DNA of 64,000 bases from Clostridium sp. Marseille-P3244 (GCF_900120155.1 NZ_LT635549.1:1116001-1180000); one strand, 5' to 3'. Positions 1-9,063 are shown, counted from the stretch's first letter. Notes: a model not told the origin generated them from the letters alone. Numbers and translations: made by a program.

Positions 1-75
1 TGCGATCATACTTATGCTCCTTATGCGGACAGATCTTACGTCATTCTATTGTATCATAAAATGAAAGTGGCGTCA

Positions 76-104
76 TTGACTTTTAAGTACAAAAAAAGTA
101 TTAT
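76..104 (+). promoter_or_regulatory. Sigma-A type promoter of the acyl-transfer operon
   Basis: TTGACT (76-81) and TATTAT (99-104) are separated by 17 nt, a near-consensus housekeeping promoter. Transcription would start near 111, about 90 nt before the first start codon. No other promoter of this quality is seen before the following genes, so it probably drives the block beginning at 200. Confidence 0.6.
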
Positions 105-199
105 TATAAACGTATAGTGGCGGAATATTGCCACATGCTGATAACAGCAGATAAGATGACAGTCCCTTTACAGAGGATAACAGAGAGATGGATATATAG

Positions 200-958
200 A
201 TGAGAAAAAAGATAAATAACAGCATCAGGAGACAGGTCCTGGTCCTCGTGTGTGTCGTGGCTATTGTCGTGATCCTTGTTTTTTTCGTCCGCTGGATCGG
301 CGGCCTGCTGGGCGGAAGGGCCGATACTTCGGCGGGGCTGGAGTATATCAGGCAGGAAGAGGCAGGAGATGTTTCCGCGATTGAAGAGAAGATAGATCTT
401 CTTGAGGAACAGGACAATAATGGCGAGGATACCCGGAGCCTGAAGGAAAAATTTACAGGAGCGGTGGTGGTTGGAGACTCCATCGCCGAAGGACTATCCG
501 TGTATGATGTGCTGAACGCTTCCAGTGTAGTTTCAAAGATCGGTGTGCATCTTGATGAGCTGGATGATCAGATCAGTCGGTTAAAAGAGTTAAAACCGGG
601 CGTTATTTTTTTGGCTCTGGGTATGAATGACGTGCCGGCTACAAACGGAGATACAGAAGCGTTTGTGGAAGAATACGGGGCTGTACTGGAAAAGATCCGG
701 GAAGAAGTCCCAGACGCCCATATTTTTGTGAATTCGATCTTCCCGGTCCAGGACAAGGCAGTGGAAGAAGAACCGGCTCTGGAGAAAATTTCGGATTATA
801 ACAGCGCTCTGGCAGAACTGTGTGATAGAGAGCGTATCGGATTTATCGACAACAGCAGCCTTGTGGCAGACGGGTATTATGAGGAAGACGGCATCCATTT
901 TAAGGCTGATTTCTATCCTGTCTGGGCGGAACATATGGCGGAGGTGGCGGCGTTATGA
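200..958 (+). CDS. Membrane-anchored SGNH/GDSL hydrolase-like protein
   Basis: The 252-residue protein has a basic N-terminus and one membrane segment (about residues 13-37), placing the rest outside the cell. The SGNH blocks are visible: VVGDSIAEG (nucleophile Ser), GMND (block III) and DGIHF (Asp/His pair near the C-terminus). Such enzymes hydrolyse or transfer ester-linked acyl groups. Residues 55-85 are acidic and probably a linker. The stop overlaps the start of the next gene (ATGA), and an MBOAT acyltransferase and a DHHW protein follow, so a role in O-acylation of a cell-envelope or secreted polymer is inferred. The substrate cannot be read from the sequence. Confidence 0.8.
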   Translation: MRKKINNSIRRQVLVLVCVVAIVVILVFFVRWIGGLLGGRADTSAGLEYIRQEEAGDVSAIEEKIDLLEEQDNNGEDTRSLKEKFTGAVVVGDSIAEGLSVYDVLNASSVVSKIGVHLDELDDQISRLKELKPGVIFLALGMNDVPATNGDTEAFVEEYGAVLEKIREEVPDAHIFVNSIFPVQDKAVEEEPALEKISDYNSALAELCDRERIGFIDNSSLVADGYYEEDGIHFKADFYPVWAEHMAEVAAL

Positions 959-1458
959 GCAGACGCGATTTCAGGGGAGAAAGCGGGCCGGTGGTCATCC
1001 GGATCATGAAGTATGTGATCCTGCTTCTGATCCTGGCTTTTATTGTCCTTCTTCTGCTGTACGCCAGCGGGAGCAGCAAACCTTTTCAGGAAGTGGAGGC
1101 CGCGGTCAGCCAGGCTTTGGATAAGAGTGAACTGACGGAACAGGAGCCTTCTTCATTTAAGAGAAATTTCGGGTTGAACGCTGCGGATTATTCGGGAGTC
1201 ATGTACTATTCCTCCGAGGCAGCGATCTCGGCGGAGGAAGTTCTTCTGGTCCGGGTGAACAGTGAGGATCAGATTCAGGAGGTCAGAGACGCCATCGAGG
1301 AGCGGATTCAGTCAAAGAAGGAAGATTTTGACGGATACGCGCCGGAAGAGGTGAAATTGTTGGAAGATGCCAGGCAGAGTGTGAGAGGGAAGTACATTTT
1401 CTTTGCGGCATCATCGAAAGCGGACGAGTATCTGGATGTTTTTAACAGGAATCTTTAA
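955..1458 (+). CDS. DUF4358 domain-containing membrane-anchored protein
   Basis: The 167-residue protein has a single N-terminal membrane segment (about residues 20-40) followed by an extracytoplasmic domain that I recognise as DUF4358-like, a family common in Firmicutes operons that carry MBOAT and DHHW genes. No catalytic motif is evident. It overlaps the preceding SGNH gene by 4 nt and precedes the MBOAT gene by 53 nt, so it is probably co-transcribed. An accessory role in polymer acylation is a guess from context. Confidence 0.7.
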   Translation: MSRRDFRGESGPVVIRIMKYVILLLILAFIVLLLLYASGSSKPFQEVEAAVSQALDKSELTEQEPSSFKRNFGLNAADYSGVMYYSSEAAISAEEVLLVRVNSEDQIQEVRDAIEERIQSKKEDFDGYAPEEVKLLEDARQSVRGKYIFFAASSKADEYLDVFNRNL

Positions 1459-1511
1459 AGTCCACCGGGTACTTCTGAAAAAAGGTCTGTGAATAGAGAG
1501 GGAAGAGACAG

Positions 1512-2921
1512 ATGTTATTTAGCAGTATTACATTTTTATTTCTGTTTCTGCCGGTGGTGCTGGCAGTTTACTATATTGTTCCGGACAAAATAAAAAATAT
1601 TGTCCTGCTGATCGCCAGCCTTTTCTTTTATGCGTGGGGAGAACCGGTCTATGTTGTTCTTATGATCCTGTCCATTCTCTTTAATTATTTCTGTGGGCGG
1701 GATATTAAAAACAAAGAAGACGATCCCAGAAGAGCGAAGCTCAGTGTGGTTTTTGCCATAGTGGTAAATGTTCTGATCCTCGGATTTTTTAAATATTATG
1801 GATTTCTGGTAGAGACATTGAACGGCCTTTTGCCGGTAGACATACCATATCGGGAACTTTCTCTGCCCATCGGGATTTCTTTCTATACTTTTCAGGCGAT
1901 ATCCTATGTACTGGATGTATATTGGAAAAAGGCGCAGGCCCAGAAAAATATTCTGTATTTTGCGCTTTATATCAGTATGTTCCCGCAGTTGATCGCAGGT
2001 CCCATTGTGCGGTATGCGGATATTGAGACCCAGCTCAGGCACAGGAAAGTTACTTCTCGCCGGCTGGGGCTGGGGGCTGTGTATTTTATCACAGGACTGG
2101 GCAAGAAAGTTATCATCGCCAATACAATAGGAAGCGTGTTTGAACAGATTTCCTCTGTGCCGGCCGGGAGTCTCTCGATCCTGACAGCGTGGCTGGGAGT
2201 ATTTTCTTACGCGTTTCAGATCTATTTTGATTTCAGCGGATATTCTGATATGGCCATCGGACTGGGACATATGTTTGGATTTACGTTCAAAAAGAATTTT
2301 GATCATCCGTATATTTCCAGGAGCGTGACGGAATTCTGGAGAAGGTGGCACATTTCTTTGAGTACCTGGTTCCGGGAGTATGTCTACATTCCGCTGGGTG
2401 GAAACCGATGCTCTGTCTCCAGGAATATCTTCAATCTGATGGTAGTCTGGACGCTGACCGGTATGTGGCACGGAGCAGCGTGGAATTTTATTGCCTGGGG
2501 CGTGTATTACGGAGTGATCCTTGTTTTGGAGAAATATGTATGGGGAGCGGCTGTGGACCAGATGCCGGGTGTTGTGAGACATATATATGCAGGAATCCTG
2601 GTTCTGGTGGGATGGGTATTTTTCTTCAGCCCCAGCCTTGGATATTCCCTGCGTTATCTGGGGGCCATGATCGGCGGCGGAGCGGGGGTCGTGGATTCGG
2701 AAGGAATCTTCCTCCTGCTGACACACTGGCTGCTATATGTAATTGCTGTGCTGGGATGCTCGATGACCGGTTCCCGGCTGATCGACCGCATGATCCGTCT
2801 CTTTCGGGGGCAGAGAGCACAGGCTGTTGCTACGGCTGCAGTCTATATGGGAATCTTTATTATATCCGTCGCATTCCTCGTGACAGATACATTTAATCCG
2901 TTTTTATATTTCAGATTTTAG
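1512..2921 (+). CDS. MBOAT family O-acyltransferase (AlgI/DltB-like)
   Basis: The 469-residue polytopic membrane protein carries the family signatures: FWRRWHISLS followed by a YIPLGGNR-type loop, and the conserved catalytic His in GMWHGAAWNF. Members move acyl groups across the membrane onto extracellular polysaccharide or teichoic acid. Length and about ten hydrophobic segments fit the AlgI subgroup. A purine-rich ribosome site (GGGAAGAG) precedes the ATG. The DHHW gene that follows encodes the expected extracellular partner, as in alginate O-acetylation systems where AlgI works with AlgJ/AlgX. The polymer acylated here is unknown. Confidence 0.9.
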   Translation: MLFSSITFLFLFLPVVLAVYYIVPDKIKNIVLLIASLFFYAWGEPVYVVLMILSILFNYFCGRDIKNKEDDPRRAKLSVVFAIVVNVLILGFFKYYGFLVETLNGLLPVDIPYRELSLPIGISFYTFQAISYVLDVYWKKAQAQKNILYFALYISMFPQLIAGPIVRYADIETQLRHRKVTSRRLGLGAVYFITGLGKKVIIANTIGSVFEQISSVPAGSLSILTAWLGVFSYAFQIYFDFSGYSDMAIGLGHMFGFTFKKNFDHPYISRSVTEFWRRWHISLSTWFREYVYIPLGGNRCSVSRNIFNLMVVWTLTGMWHGAAWNFIAWGVYYGVILVLEKYVWGAAVDQMPGVVRHIYAGILVLVGWVFFFSPSLGYSLRYLGAMIGGGAGVVDSEGIFLLLTHWLLYVIAVLGCSMTGSRLIDRMIRLFRGQRAQAVATAAVYMGIFIISVAFLVTDTFNPFLYFRF

Positions 2922-2930
2922 GTGAAAGTT

Positions 2931-4085
2931 ATGGAGCGCAGAAAAAGAAGAAGGAGAACAGAGAGCCTGGTCGGAATCCTGTTTATACTGTGTCTGTTCC
3001 TGGGGCTTGTCGTAAATATTTTAGTTCCTGACAAGGAGAAATCCGAGGAGGAGAACCGCATGCTCGAAACAAAGCCGGGATTGAGCATGAGCACAGTCAT
3101 GTCCGGAGATTTTATGGAACAGTGGGAAGAATATATGAGTGATCAGTTCGCCGGGCGGAATCTGTGGCGCAGTTTTAAAGTGGGGCTGGACCGGCTGGGC
3201 GGAAGCAGGATGGAGAACGGTGTCTATATTGGAAAAGACGGCCAGCTTCTGGAAGATATACAGGTGCCGGATCAGGATCAGCTTTCGGAAAACCTGGACG
3301 CGATCAAAAGCTTTGTGGAAAAGTATCCGGATATCCCGGCCAGGATGATGCTGGTGCCTGATGCCGCCTGTGTCCTTGGTGACAGCCTGCCTGCCTTCGC
3401 TTCGGTGGAAGACCAGCGGCAGATGTTCAGCCTGGTCCAGAGGGGGCTGGGAGATTCTGTGACATGGATCGACGCCTTTTCAACATTGAATAAATATAAA
3501 AATGAGAAGATATACTATAAAACAGATCATCACTGGACGACTCAGGGAGCCTTCTATGTGTTTCGGGAAAGCGCTCAGGCATTGGGGATTGACGGGGATG
3601 TATCCGATGATTTCGTATCTTATACGGTGACGGACAGCTTTAACGGAGCGCTGGCCTCCAAGAGCGGTGTCGGGCTCGGTGAAAAAGAGCAGATCGATAT
3701 CTATGTACCCGCGGAGGGGGACGATGATGTGATCGTTAATTATGTGGATGAGGCCAGAAAGACAACGTCTCTTTATGACTCATCCAAGCTGGAGACAAGG
3801 GATAAATATGGAGTCTTTCTGGGAGGAAATACATCTGTCTTAGATATAAAGACCGTATCTACCAGTCAGAAGCGTCTCCTGGTGGTGAAAGATTCATTCG
3901 CGGACTGCTTTATCCCCTTCCTCGCGCCTTATTACAGGGAGATCATTGTTGTAGATCCCCGGTACTACAGCGGTACGATGGATGACATCATGGAGACATA
4001 CAGGATCACGGAAACGCTGATCCTGTACAGTGGGAATACATTTCTTTCAGATAATAATATAAGCGGAGTGTTTGCGGGTGAGTAA
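2931..4085 (+). CDS. DHHW family protein (AlgJ/AlgX-like)
   Basis: This is a membrane-anchored extracytoplasmic protein of about 384 residues: a Lys/Arg-rich start, one membrane segment, then an SGNH-like domain. The family name motif DHHW is present in YKTDHHWTTQG, and a later VKDSFADCF block supplies the likely nucleophile Ser. I chose the ATG at 2931, which has AGGTGA at good spacing. A GTG at 2922, directly after the MBOAT stop, is the alternative. It follows the MBOAT gene with no gap and probably completes the acyl-transfer unit outside the membrane. Confidence 0.85.
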   Translation: MERRKRRRRTESLVGILFILCLFLGLVVNILVPDKEKSEEENRMLETKPGLSMSTVMSGDFMEQWEEYMSDQFAGRNLWRSFKVGLDRLGGSRMENGVYIGKDGQLLEDIQVPDQDQLSENLDAIKSFVEKYPDIPARMMLVPDAACVLGDSLPAFASVEDQRQMFSLVQRGLGDSVTWIDAFSTLNKYKNEKIYYKTDHHWTTQGAFYVFRESAQALGIDGDVSDDFVSYTVTDSFNGALASKSGVGLGEKEQIDIYVPAEGDDDVIVNYVDEARKTTSLYDSSKLETRDKYGVFLGGNTSVLDIKTVSTSQKRLLVVKDSFADCFIPFLAPYYREIIVVDPRYYSGTMDDIMETYRITETLILYSGNTFLSDNNISGVFAGE

Positions 4086-4848
4086 CCGGATAAGGGAAGA
4101 ATTTTTGCAGAAAAAAGAACCAATACGACTGAATAAATACTTAAGTGAGGCGGGCGTTTGTTCCAGAAGGGAGGCGGACCGCCTCATTGAGAGCGGACGT
4201 GTCACAGTGGATAATGAGCGGGCTACAACAGGAATGCGCGTACTGCCGGGACAGATTGTGCGGGTTGGCAAACGAGTCATATCCAGACAGGACGAAATGA
4301 TCCTGCTGGCGGTAAATAAGCCAAAAGGCATCGTATGTACAGAGGAAAGGCGGGAGAGGAACAGCATTGTCAGATTTCTGGATTATCCGGTGCGTGTTAC
4401 CTATGTGGGACGTCTGGACAAGGATTCCCGGGGATTGCTCCTTATGACCAACAACGGTGATATCATCAATCGGATGATGCGTGCCGCCAATTATCATGAA
4501 AAAGAGTACCGGGTGACTGTGGACCGGGAGATCACGGAGGAGTTTCTAAGACAGATGTCTCAGGGTGTCCCCATCCTGGATACCGTGACCAGGCCCTGCA
4601 GAGTGAATAAACTGGGGAAATATACCTTTTCGATTATCCTGACCCAGGGGCTGAACCGCCAGATCCGGAGAATGTGTGAGACTCTGGGGTATGAAGTGAG
4701 AGACCTGGTGCGGGTCCGGATCATGAATATCCGGCTGGGAAGCCTGAAGGAAGGACAGTACCGGAAAGTGACGGATGAAGAGCTGGAAGAGCTGTATGAG
4801 ATGTTGAAAGAATCGCCGGGAGGATATGGACAGGATGGCAGAAAATAG
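4078..4848 (+). CDS. rluF: rRNA pseudouridine synthase, RluF/RsuA family
   Basis: The enzyme isomerises a specific uridine in rRNA. The N-terminus is an S4 RNA-binding domain (RLNKYLSEAGVCSRREAD), followed by a catalytic domain with the family motif RLDKDSRGLLLMTN, whose first Asp is the catalytic residue, and a C-terminal LNRQIRRMCE motif. About 256 residues is usual. The GTG at 4078 has GGAG 10 nt upstream; a TTG at 4072 is in frame but too close to that site. It overlaps the end of the DHHW gene by 8 nt. RluF rather than RluB/RsuA is a family-level judgement. Confidence 0.85.
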   Translation: MSNRIREEFLQKKEPIRLNKYLSEAGVCSRREADRLIESGRVTVDNERATTGMRVLPGQIVRVGKRVISRQDEMILLAVNKPKGIVCTEERRERNSIVRFLDYPVRVTYVGRLDKDSRGLLLMTNNGDIINRMMRAANYHEKEYRVTVDREITEEFLRQMSQGVPILDTVTRPCRVNKLGKYTFSIILTQGLNRQIRRMCETLGYEVRDLVRVRIMNIRLGSLKEGQYRKVTDEELEELYEMLKESPGGYGQDGRK

Positions 4849-6796
4849 TAAGATGAAACGAATGAAAGAGCTGGTGGATATCCTGAACCGGGCCCGCCGC
4901 GCCTATGAGCAGGAAGACCAGGAGATCATGAGCAACTATGAATATGACCGGCTCTATGATGAGCTTCTGGATCTGGAGCGGGAACTGGGGACAACACTGG
5001 CCGCAAGCCCCACCGCCAATGTGGGATATGAGGTCTTAAGCGAGCTCCCGAAAGAGCGGCATGAGAGTCCCATGCTCTCCCTGGACAAGACCAAGGATGT
5101 GGAACGTTTAAAGGAATTCCTGGGGGTCCAGAAAGCTATGATTTCCTGGAAACTGGACGGACTTACGATTGTACTTACCTATCAGGGCGGAACTCTTGCC
5201 AAGGCAGTTACCCGGGGCAACGGTGAGGTGGGCGAGGTGGTCACCAACAATGCCAGGGTGTTTCGCAATATCCCCCTGCATATTCCTTATCAGGGGGAAC
5301 TTGTGCTGCGGGGAGAAGCTGTGATCTCCTACAAAGATTTTAAGAAGATCAACGAAGAGATGGGGGATGCAGACGCAAAGTACAAAAATCCCAGAAATCT
5401 TTGCAGCGGTTCTGTACGTCAGCTCAACAATGAGATCACCGCCAGGAGAAATGTACGGTTCTATGCGTTCAGCCTGGTAAGTGCGGAAAATGTGGATTTT
5501 CATAATTCCAGACTGTACCAGATGCAGTGGCTGAAAGAGCAGGGATTTGACGTGGTGGAGAATCATCCGGTGACCCGGGATACGATTGAGGATGAAGTTT
5601 CCTGGTTTGCCGCCCATATCGAGAAGAATGAAGTGCCCTCAGACGGACTGGTGCTGGTCTATGACGATATTGCCTACGGACAGTCTCTCGGGACGACGGC
5701 AAAGTTTCCGAGAGATTCCTTTGCGTTCAAGTGGGCAGATGAAGTGAAGGAGACAACCCTTCTGGAGATGGAGTGGAGTCCGTCCAGGACCGGGCTGATC
5801 AACCCGGTGGCTATCTTTGAGCCGGTGGAGCTGGAGGGAACTACGGTGAGCCGGGCCAGCGTCCACAACATCAGCATCATGGAAGAGCTGGAGCTGGGCG
5901 TGGGGGACAGGATCACCGTGTACAAGGCAAATATGATCATCCCCCAGATCGCGGAAAACCTGACCAGGAGCGGGGTCAGGGATATCCCGGGGACCTGTCC
6001 GGTGTGCGGGGGAGCTACCCGCATTTCCATGGAGAACGAGACGAAGACGCTGTACTGTACGAATCCCAGATGTCAGGCAAAGCATGTGAAGGCGTTTGCC
6101 CTGTTTGCAAGCCGGGACGCCATGAACATAGAAGGGCTTTCCGAGGCCACTCTGGAGAAATTTATCATGAACGGCTATGTGAAGGATTTCACCGATATCT
6201 TCCATCTGGACCGGTATGCGGATGAGATCCGGAATATGGAAGGGTTTGGGGAAAAGTCCTACGAAAACCTTCAGGGCAGTATCCGAAATGCCCGGAACAC
6301 CACTTTGCCGCGGCTTGTATACAGCCTGGGTATCCCCAACATCGGGATTGCCAACGCAAGGCTGATCTGCCGTGCTTTTGACAATGATCCGGAGCGTGTC
6401 ATGAACGCCAGGACAGAAGAACTGGATGAGATATCCGGTATAGGGGAAGTGATCGCCAGAACTTTTGCAGATTATTTTGCTGACGAAGAACACAGGGAAA
6501 TCTTCCGCCGTCTGCTTGATGAGGTAGAGATACCGAAAGAAGGGATCACCGAGGACAGCGCAAAATTCCAGGGCGTGAATTTTGTTATTACGGGCAGTGT
6601 GGAACATTTTGCGAACCGGGCAGAGGTGAAGGAAGAGATCGAGAAGCGGGGCGGCAAGGTGACAGGAAGTGTGACTTCCAAAACCAGCTATCTCATCAAC
6701 AATGATGTGAATTCCACTTCCTCCAAGAACAGAAAGGCCAGAGAACTGGGAATCCCTATTATATCTGAAGATGAATTTATCCGGATGCTTAAGTGA
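4835..6796 (+). CDS. ligA: NAD-dependent DNA ligase LigA
   Basis: It seals nicks during replication and repair, using NAD as adenylate donor. The adenylation Lys is in ISWKLDGLTI (residue 109 counted from the ATG at 4826). A Cys4 zinc finger (CPVC ... CTNPRC) is near residue 400, then helix-hairpin-helix repeats and a C-terminal BRCT domain (NFVITGSVEHF onward). Length of about 653 residues is typical. GGGAGG at 4818-4823 is 11 nt from the ATG at 4835 but only 2 nt from the ATG at 4826, so I prefer 4835. It overlaps the end of the pseudouridine synthase gene. Confidence 0.93.
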   Translation: MAENSKMKRMKELVDILNRARRAYEQEDQEIMSNYEYDRLYDELLDLERELGTTLAASPTANVGYEVLSELPKERHESPMLSLDKTKDVERLKEFLGVQKAMISWKLDGLTIVLTYQGGTLAKAVTRGNGEVGEVVTNNARVFRNIPLHIPYQGELVLRGEAVISYKDFKKINEEMGDADAKYKNPRNLCSGSVRQLNNEITARRNVRFYAFSLVSAENVDFHNSRLYQMQWLKEQGFDVVENHPVTRDTIEDEVSWFAAHIEKNEVPSDGLVLVYDDIAYGQSLGTTAKFPRDSFAFKWADEVKETTLLEMEWSPSRTGLINPVAIFEPVELEGTTVSRASVHNISIMEELELGVGDRITVYKANMIIPQIAENLTRSGVRDIPGTCPVCGGATRISMENETKTLYCTNPRCQAKHVKAFALFASRDAMNIEGLSEATLEKFIMNGYVKDFTDIFHLDRYADEIRNMEGFGEKSYENLQGSIRNARNTTLPRLVYSLGIPNIGIANARLICRAFDNDPERVMNARTEELDEISGIGEVIARTFADYFADEEHREIFRRLLDEVEIPKEGITEDSAKFQGVNFVITGSVEHFANRAEVKEEIEKRGGKVTGSVTSKTSYLINNDVNSTSSKNRKARELGIPIISEDEFIRMLK

Positions 6797-6823
6797 TGAA
6801 CGCTGTTTTCATAGAAAGTTCAT

Positions 6824-6852
6824 TTGTATAAGCAGTGTAAGTGTACTATAAT
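6824..6852 (+). promoter_or_regulatory. Sigma-A type promoter of the ClpX-like gene
   Basis: TTGTAT (6824-6829), a 17-nt spacer and a perfect TATAAT (6847-6852). The implied transcription start near 6859 leaves almost no leader for an ATG at 6868, which supports the ATG at 6889 as the real start. Confidence 0.7.
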
Positions 6853-6888
6853 GAGGAAGTAAATATTATGCAGAGAAGGGATGAATTT

Positions 6889-8370
6889 ATGTCAGACCAT
6901 GATTTTATTATATTAGACGAAGAAGAAAAAAAGGACGCCGGCGGAAATGCCGGAGCGCCGGAATCTCAGGACCCGGATGAAAAAAAAGAAGTCGCTCCTG
7001 TGGAACATGACGAAAAGGATGACGGGGAGGATGAGTATGAGAAGATCTGTTTTATCTGCCATCGTCCGGAGAGCGTTACAGGGAAGATGATCGATCTTCC
7101 AAACAATATCACTGTCTGTCCCGAGTGCATGCAGAAGAGTTTTGATGCCATGACCAGCGGCGCGGTGGATCTGAACCGGCTGATGAACATGCCTGGGGTA
7201 CAGTTCCTTAACATGTCTGATCTGGAGAATATGCAGCCAAAACAGCAGAAGATAAAGAAGAAAAAGGAGAAGCCTAAAGAGTTCCATCAGATCAATATCC
7301 GGGATATCCCGGCTCCTCACAGGATCAAGGCGAGACTGGATGACTATGTAGTCGGACAGGAGTACGCCAAGAAAGCAATGTCGGTGGCAGTTTACAATCA
7401 CTATAAACGGGTTGCCACAGATACGATGGACGATATTGAGATTGAAAAGTCGAATATGCTGATGATCGGTCCTACGGGAAGTGGAAAGACTTATCTGGTC
7501 AAGACCCTGGCCAGGCTGCTGGATGTACCTTTGGCCATTACGGATGCCACGTCTTTGACGGAGGCGGGATACATAGGCGATGATATTGAGAGCGTAGTAT
7601 CCAAACTGCTGGCCGCGGCGGACAATGATGTAGAGCGGGCGGAACAGGGGATCATCTTTATTGATGAGATCGATAAGATCGCGAAGAAGCATAATTCCAA
7701 CCAAAGAGACGTAAGCGGGGAGTCTGTACAGCAGGGAATGTTAAAGCTTCTCGAAGGCAGTGAGGTGGAGGTCCCGGTGGGGGCAAACAGCAAGAATGCC
7801 ATGGTGCCTCTTACGACGGTGAATACAAAGAATATTCTGTTTATCTGCGCGGGAGCATTCCCGGATCTGGAAGATATTATCCGGGAGAGACTGAAGAAAA
7901 AGACATCTATGGGATTCAACGCGGAGCTGAGAGATAAGTACGAGCATGACAAGGATCTTCTCTCCAAGGTGACAGTGGAAGACCTTCGGAAATTCGGCAT
8001 GATCCCGGAATTTCTGGGAAGACTTCCGATCATCTTTACCCTGAAGGGGCTGGATAAGGATATGCTGGTAAAGATTCTTAAGGAGCCGAAAAACGCGATC
8101 CTGAAACAGTATCAGAAGCTTCTTGCCCTTGACGAGGTAAGACTGGAGTTTGATGACGGTGCCCTGGAGTCCATTGCGGAGAAAGCGATGCAGAAAGACA
8201 CAGGGGCCCGGGCGCTGCGCGCGATCATCGAAGAATTTATGCTGGATATCATGTATGAGATCCCGAAAGATGACAGTATCGGTGAGGTGATCATAACCCG
8301 TGAATATATCGAAGGGACAGGAGGGCCGGTTATCCGGCTCAGAGGGCAGGAAGTCCCGATGTTGGGATAG
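6889..8370 (+). CDS. clpX: ClpX-type AAA+ unfoldase subunit, long variant
   Basis: The roughly 493-residue ATPase is homologous to ClpX, which unfolds substrates for the ClpP protease. After an acidic N-terminal extension comes a Cys4 zinc finger (CFICH ... CPECM), then the AAA+ module: Walker A GPTGSGKT, Walker B IIFIDEIDKIAKK, pore loop GYIGDD in place of the usual GYVG, and an MGF tripeptide where ClpX has the ClpP-docking IGF. It is longer than the usual 410-430 residues because of the N-terminal extension and a linker after the zinc finger. AGAAGGG lies 8 nt before the ATG at 6889. Whether this is the only ClpX or a paralog cannot be told from this window. Confidence 0.85.
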   Translation: MSDHDFIILDEEEKKDAGGNAGAPESQDPDEKKEVAPVEHDEKDDGEDEYEKICFICHRPESVTGKMIDLPNNITVCPECMQKSFDAMTSGAVDLNRLMNMPGVQFLNMSDLENMQPKQQKIKKKKEKPKEFHQINIRDIPAPHRIKARLDDYVVGQEYAKKAMSVAVYNHYKRVATDTMDDIEIEKSNMLMIGPTGSGKTYLVKTLARLLDVPLAITDATSLTEAGYIGDDIESVVSKLLAAADNDVERAEQGIIFIDEIDKIAKKHNSNQRDVSGESVQQGMLKLLEGSEVEVPVGANSKNAMVPLTTVNTKNILFICAGAFPDLEDIIRERLKKKTSMGFNAELRDKYEHDKDLLSKVTVEDLRKFGMIPEFLGRLPIIFTLKGLDKDMLVKILKEPKNAILKQYQKLLALDEVRLEFDDGALESIAEKAMQKDTGARALRAIIEEFMLDIMYEIPKDDSIGEVIITREYIEGTGGPVIRLRGQEVPMLG

Positions 8371-8379
8371 AATGTCTGC

Positions 8380-8415
8380 AAGAGTACAGGAACGCTGATC
8401 TGTTCCTATACTCTT
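8380..8415. terminator. Bidirectional terminator between converging genes
   Basis: A 14-nt stem with one mismatch (8380-8393 with 8402-8415) and an 8-nt loop, with T-rich sequence on the plus side. It overlaps the last codons of bioY and can serve both converging transcripts. Confidence 0.65.
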
Positions 8416-8969
8416 TTAACGGCAGCCTGCAGTTTTGGACCCAGAACTGCGGCTGCTATAATTTTGACTGTGTCGCCCGGAAGATATGGGATTACTCCCG
8501 CGGAAAGAGCGGCAGAAAATGGAAGTCCGGACTGTACTCCCAGCCATACAGTGCCGAATATATAGCAGACAGCGGTGCCCAGTATCATACCGGCGACTGC
8601 CGCCAGTGAGCTTCCAGGGCGCGATTTCATCAGAAATCCCTGGATGAGGGCAAGAAAAATAAAACCGACCAGATATCCTCCTGTGGGACCGGCAAGTTTA
8701 CCCAGGCCTCCGCTGAAAGAGGAAAAAATGGGAAGTCCCACTGCCCCCAGGATAAGATAGGTGACGCAGCTTACAGTCGCCAGTTTCATACCCAGTATAT
8801 AGACTGCCATATAGATGACAAGATTTGACAGAGTCAAAGGCACCGGACTGACCGGGACCGGGATAGAGAACGGGGCTGCGATACAGATAGCTGCAGTCAT
8901 CAGTCCCATCAGAGTAAGTTGTTGCGTGCGTGATATCTTTCCTGCGGCAGCAGGCGTCTGATCTGTCAT
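8406..8969 (-). CDS. bioY: Biotin transporter BioY (ECF S-component)
   Basis: The roughly 187-residue membrane protein with about six hydrophobic segments captures biotin for an energy-coupling-factor transporter. Family features include the early GLMTAAICIAAPFSIP segment and the LAGPTGGYLVGF motif. I take the ATG at 8969: GGAGGT lies 7 nt upstream, and that Shine-Dalgarno sits inside the codons of the in-frame ATG at 8984. The energising EcfA/A'/T proteins are not in the window. Its promoter overlaps a BirA-type operator, so repression by biotin-loaded BirA is expected. Confidence 0.92.
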   Translation of the reverse strand: MTDQTPAAAGKISRTQQLTLMGLMTAAICIAAPFSIPVPVSPVPLTLSNLVIYMAVYILGMKLATVSCVTYLILGAVGLPIFSSFSGGLGKLAGPTGGYLVGFIFLALIQGFLMKSRPGSSLAAVAGMILGTAVCYIFGTVWLGVQSGLPFSAALSAGVIPYLPGDTVKIIAAAVLGPKLQAAVKRV

Positions 8970-9007
8970 TGCAAGGACCTCCATGAAATAAACTTTTCAC
9001 AGGATTG

Positions 9008-9063
9008 AGTATACTTCTTAGAAGACAAATTGTCAACTTTATCTTGATTAAAGTTGACAATTT
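9008..9063 (-). promoter_or_regulatory. bioY promoter overlapped by BirA operator
   Basis: Reading on the minus strand, TTGACA (plus 9031-9036) and TATACT (plus 9008-9013) are 17 nt apart. The -35 lies within an inverted repeat of two perfect 14-nt arms (9027-9040 and 9050-9063, 9-nt gap). Its core TTGTCAAC-N15-GTTGACAA matches the form of Firmicutes BirA operators, so BirA binding would cover the -35 box. Confidence 0.8.

Noticed and set aside
1536-2726. Long minus-strand open frame opposite the MBOAT gene
   Set aside because: It is the complement of a well-recognised gene; the translation is His/Arg/Gln-rich without any family feature.
5639-6607. Minus-strand frame opposite ligA
   Set aside because: ligA motifs are complete on the plus strand and the antisense product looks like nothing known.
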